Shown here one piece after another: positions 63,264-64,000 of a DNA stretch of 64,000 bases. The notes below the pieces were generated by a model. The model made no database searches and was not told the DNA's origin. It worked only from the letters and a program-made list of their open reading frames with translations. This DNA is from Anaerocolumna sp. AGMB13020 (lineage in GTDB: Bacteria > Bacillota > Clostridia > Lachnospirales > Lachnospiraceae). Positions within the stretch are counted from its first letter, which is position 1. The number at the start of each line of letters is the position of its first letter. The position numbers were made by a program, and so were the translations under genes. The stretch covers positions 2,418,001-2,482,000 of the forward strand of contig NZ_CP136910.1 of assembly GCF_033100115.1 (NCBI RefSeq), in the 5' to 3' direction.

Positions 63264-64000
63264 TTATGCAATCTCATTGCTGTTCTTCTTCGATATTCTT
63301 TTCGTAATGGCTTTTCTTGGCTGGTTATCTTCTGTACTTATCAGTGTTGGCTGATTACCGCCTTCAGCAGCTTCTTTTGTAATAATGCATTTTAAAACCT
63401 GAGTATCTGTAGGGACTCTATACATGGAATCCATCATAACAGATTCCATAATAGCGCGCAGACCTCTGGCACCGGTTTTTCTCTCAAGAGAACGTTTGGC
63501 AATAATACGAATTGCTTCATCCTCAAAGTCTAATTCTACTCCATCAAGCTCAAAGAGTTTCTTATATTGCTTAATGATAGCATTCTTAGGTTCTGTGAGA
63601 ATCCGGACAAGTGTTTCCTCATCCAGCGCATCCAATGCCACATTAACAGGTACACGTCCAACGAACTCTGGTATCAAGCCGTACTTTACGAAATCCTGAG
63701 GCATTGCCTGACGGAATAATTCACCTATATTACCTTTGTTTTTCTCTATGATGGAAGCATTAAATCCTATGGATTTCTGACCAATTCTGCCCTCTACTAT
63801 CTTCTCCAGGCCATCAAAGGCACCACCGCAGATAAATAAGATATTTGTGGTATCAATCTGTATAAATTCCTGATGGGGATGTTTTCTTCCACCCTGAGGA
63901 GGTACGGAAGCAACGGTTCCTTCCAGAATCTTAAGCAGAGCCTGCTGTACACCTTCACCAGATACATCTCGTGTTATGGAGGTGTTCTCAGATTTCCTTG
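63264..64000 (-). CDS. clpX: ClpX ATPase subunit of ClpXP protease, 3' part (cut by window edge)
   Basis: The last ~245 residues of ClpX, read in one open frame from the window edge. [16 protein letters not shown] near the cut, then [11 protein letters not shown] (sensor region), F-G-x-x-P-E-F-x-G-R-type text as G-L-I-P-E-F-V-G-R, and the sensor 2 motif R-K-T-G-A-R-G-L-R. The C-terminal tail has an extra ~25 residues rich in Lys and Asn. The zinc finger and Walker A lie outside the window. ClpX unfolds substrates for ClpP. Confidence 0.96.
   Translation of the reverse strand, partial: RKSENTSITRDVSGEGVQQALLKILEGTVASVPPQGGRKHPHQEFIQIDTTNILFICGGAFDGLEKIVEGRIGQKSIGFNASIIEKNKGNIGELFRQAMPQDFVKYGLIPEFVGRVPVNVALDALDEETLVRILTEPKNAIIKQYKKLFELDGVELDFEDEAIRIIAKRSLERKTGARGLRAIMESVMMDSMYRVPTDTQVLKCIITKEAAEGGNQPTLISTEDNQPRKAITKRISKKNSNEIA

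Noticed and set aside
1..64000. tRNA, rRNA or tmRNA genes
   Set aside because: I looked in the longer gaps and saw no cloverleaf with a T-loop GTTCAAATC-type sequence or rRNA-like stretch; a tRNAscan run would settle this.

Overview
The window looks like chromosomal DNA of a low-GC, Gram-positive anaerobe of the Clostridia, most likely Lachnospiraceae (an Anaerocolumna or Lachnoclostridium relative). Reasons: AT-rich intergenic DNA with A/T-flanked terminators, strong AGGAGG-type ribosome binding sites, the Firmicutes orders rho-rpmE-DUF1385-prmC-prfA and clpX-lon-engB, Bce-type peptide-antibiotic detoxification genes, a cellobiose phosphorylase, and small families typical of this group (DUF4364, and a short protein that I recall as DUF6145). 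The family assignment is an inference.

Layout. 1-4.4 kb: a secreted Rhs-repeat protein ending in an AHH/HNH-like nuclease domain, followed by an ankyrin-repeat gene that fits an immunity protein. 4.5-12.8 kb: cellobiose phosphorylase, an anchored extracytoplasmic protein, asd, then a minus-strand group (LiaF-like protein, small conserved protein, coaX, dusB). 12.9-17.9 kb: a Bce-like module (response regulator, short-loop histidine kinase, ABC ATPase, large permease) with a near-perfect palindrome in front of the ABC genes. 18-23.2 kb: a nucleoside-type ABC importer (ATPase, two permeases, BMP lipoprotein) behind a long structured leader. 23.3-34 kb: birA, argF with an Arg-box-like promoter, patatin, an LtaS-like enzyme, a ThuA-like protein, a 214-bp imperfect palindrome, SPFH/NfeD, and a TrmH methylase downstream of a T-box element with no room for Stem I. 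34.1-39.5 kb: a second regulator-kinase-ATPase-permease module with the same type of palindrome.

40.2-50.9 kb is an accessory island inserted beside prfA. It holds an IS3-family element with a -1 frameshift site, two direct ISL3-family copies (one frameshifted), a group II intron reverse-transcriptase fragment, and a VanRS-like two-component system next to a frameshifted serine hydrolase. It also holds a diverged duplicate of the prfA terminator and last 15 codons, differing only at synonymous sites. The island therefore sits between two related copies of the prfA 3' flank.

50.9-64 kb is conserved housekeeping DNA: rho-rpmE-DUF1385-prmC-prfA on the minus strand; malic enzyme, a radical SAM protein and a DUF4364 protein on the plus strand; then engB, lon and the 3' part of clpX on the minus strand, cut by the window edge. 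The strongest candidates for something new are the Rhs-nuclease/ankyrin pair, the tandem structured RNAs before the nucleoside importer, the possible pseudoknot at the serine hydrolase start, the isolated T-box, and the prfA-flank duplication. All are readings of sequence by eye; no database search was run.
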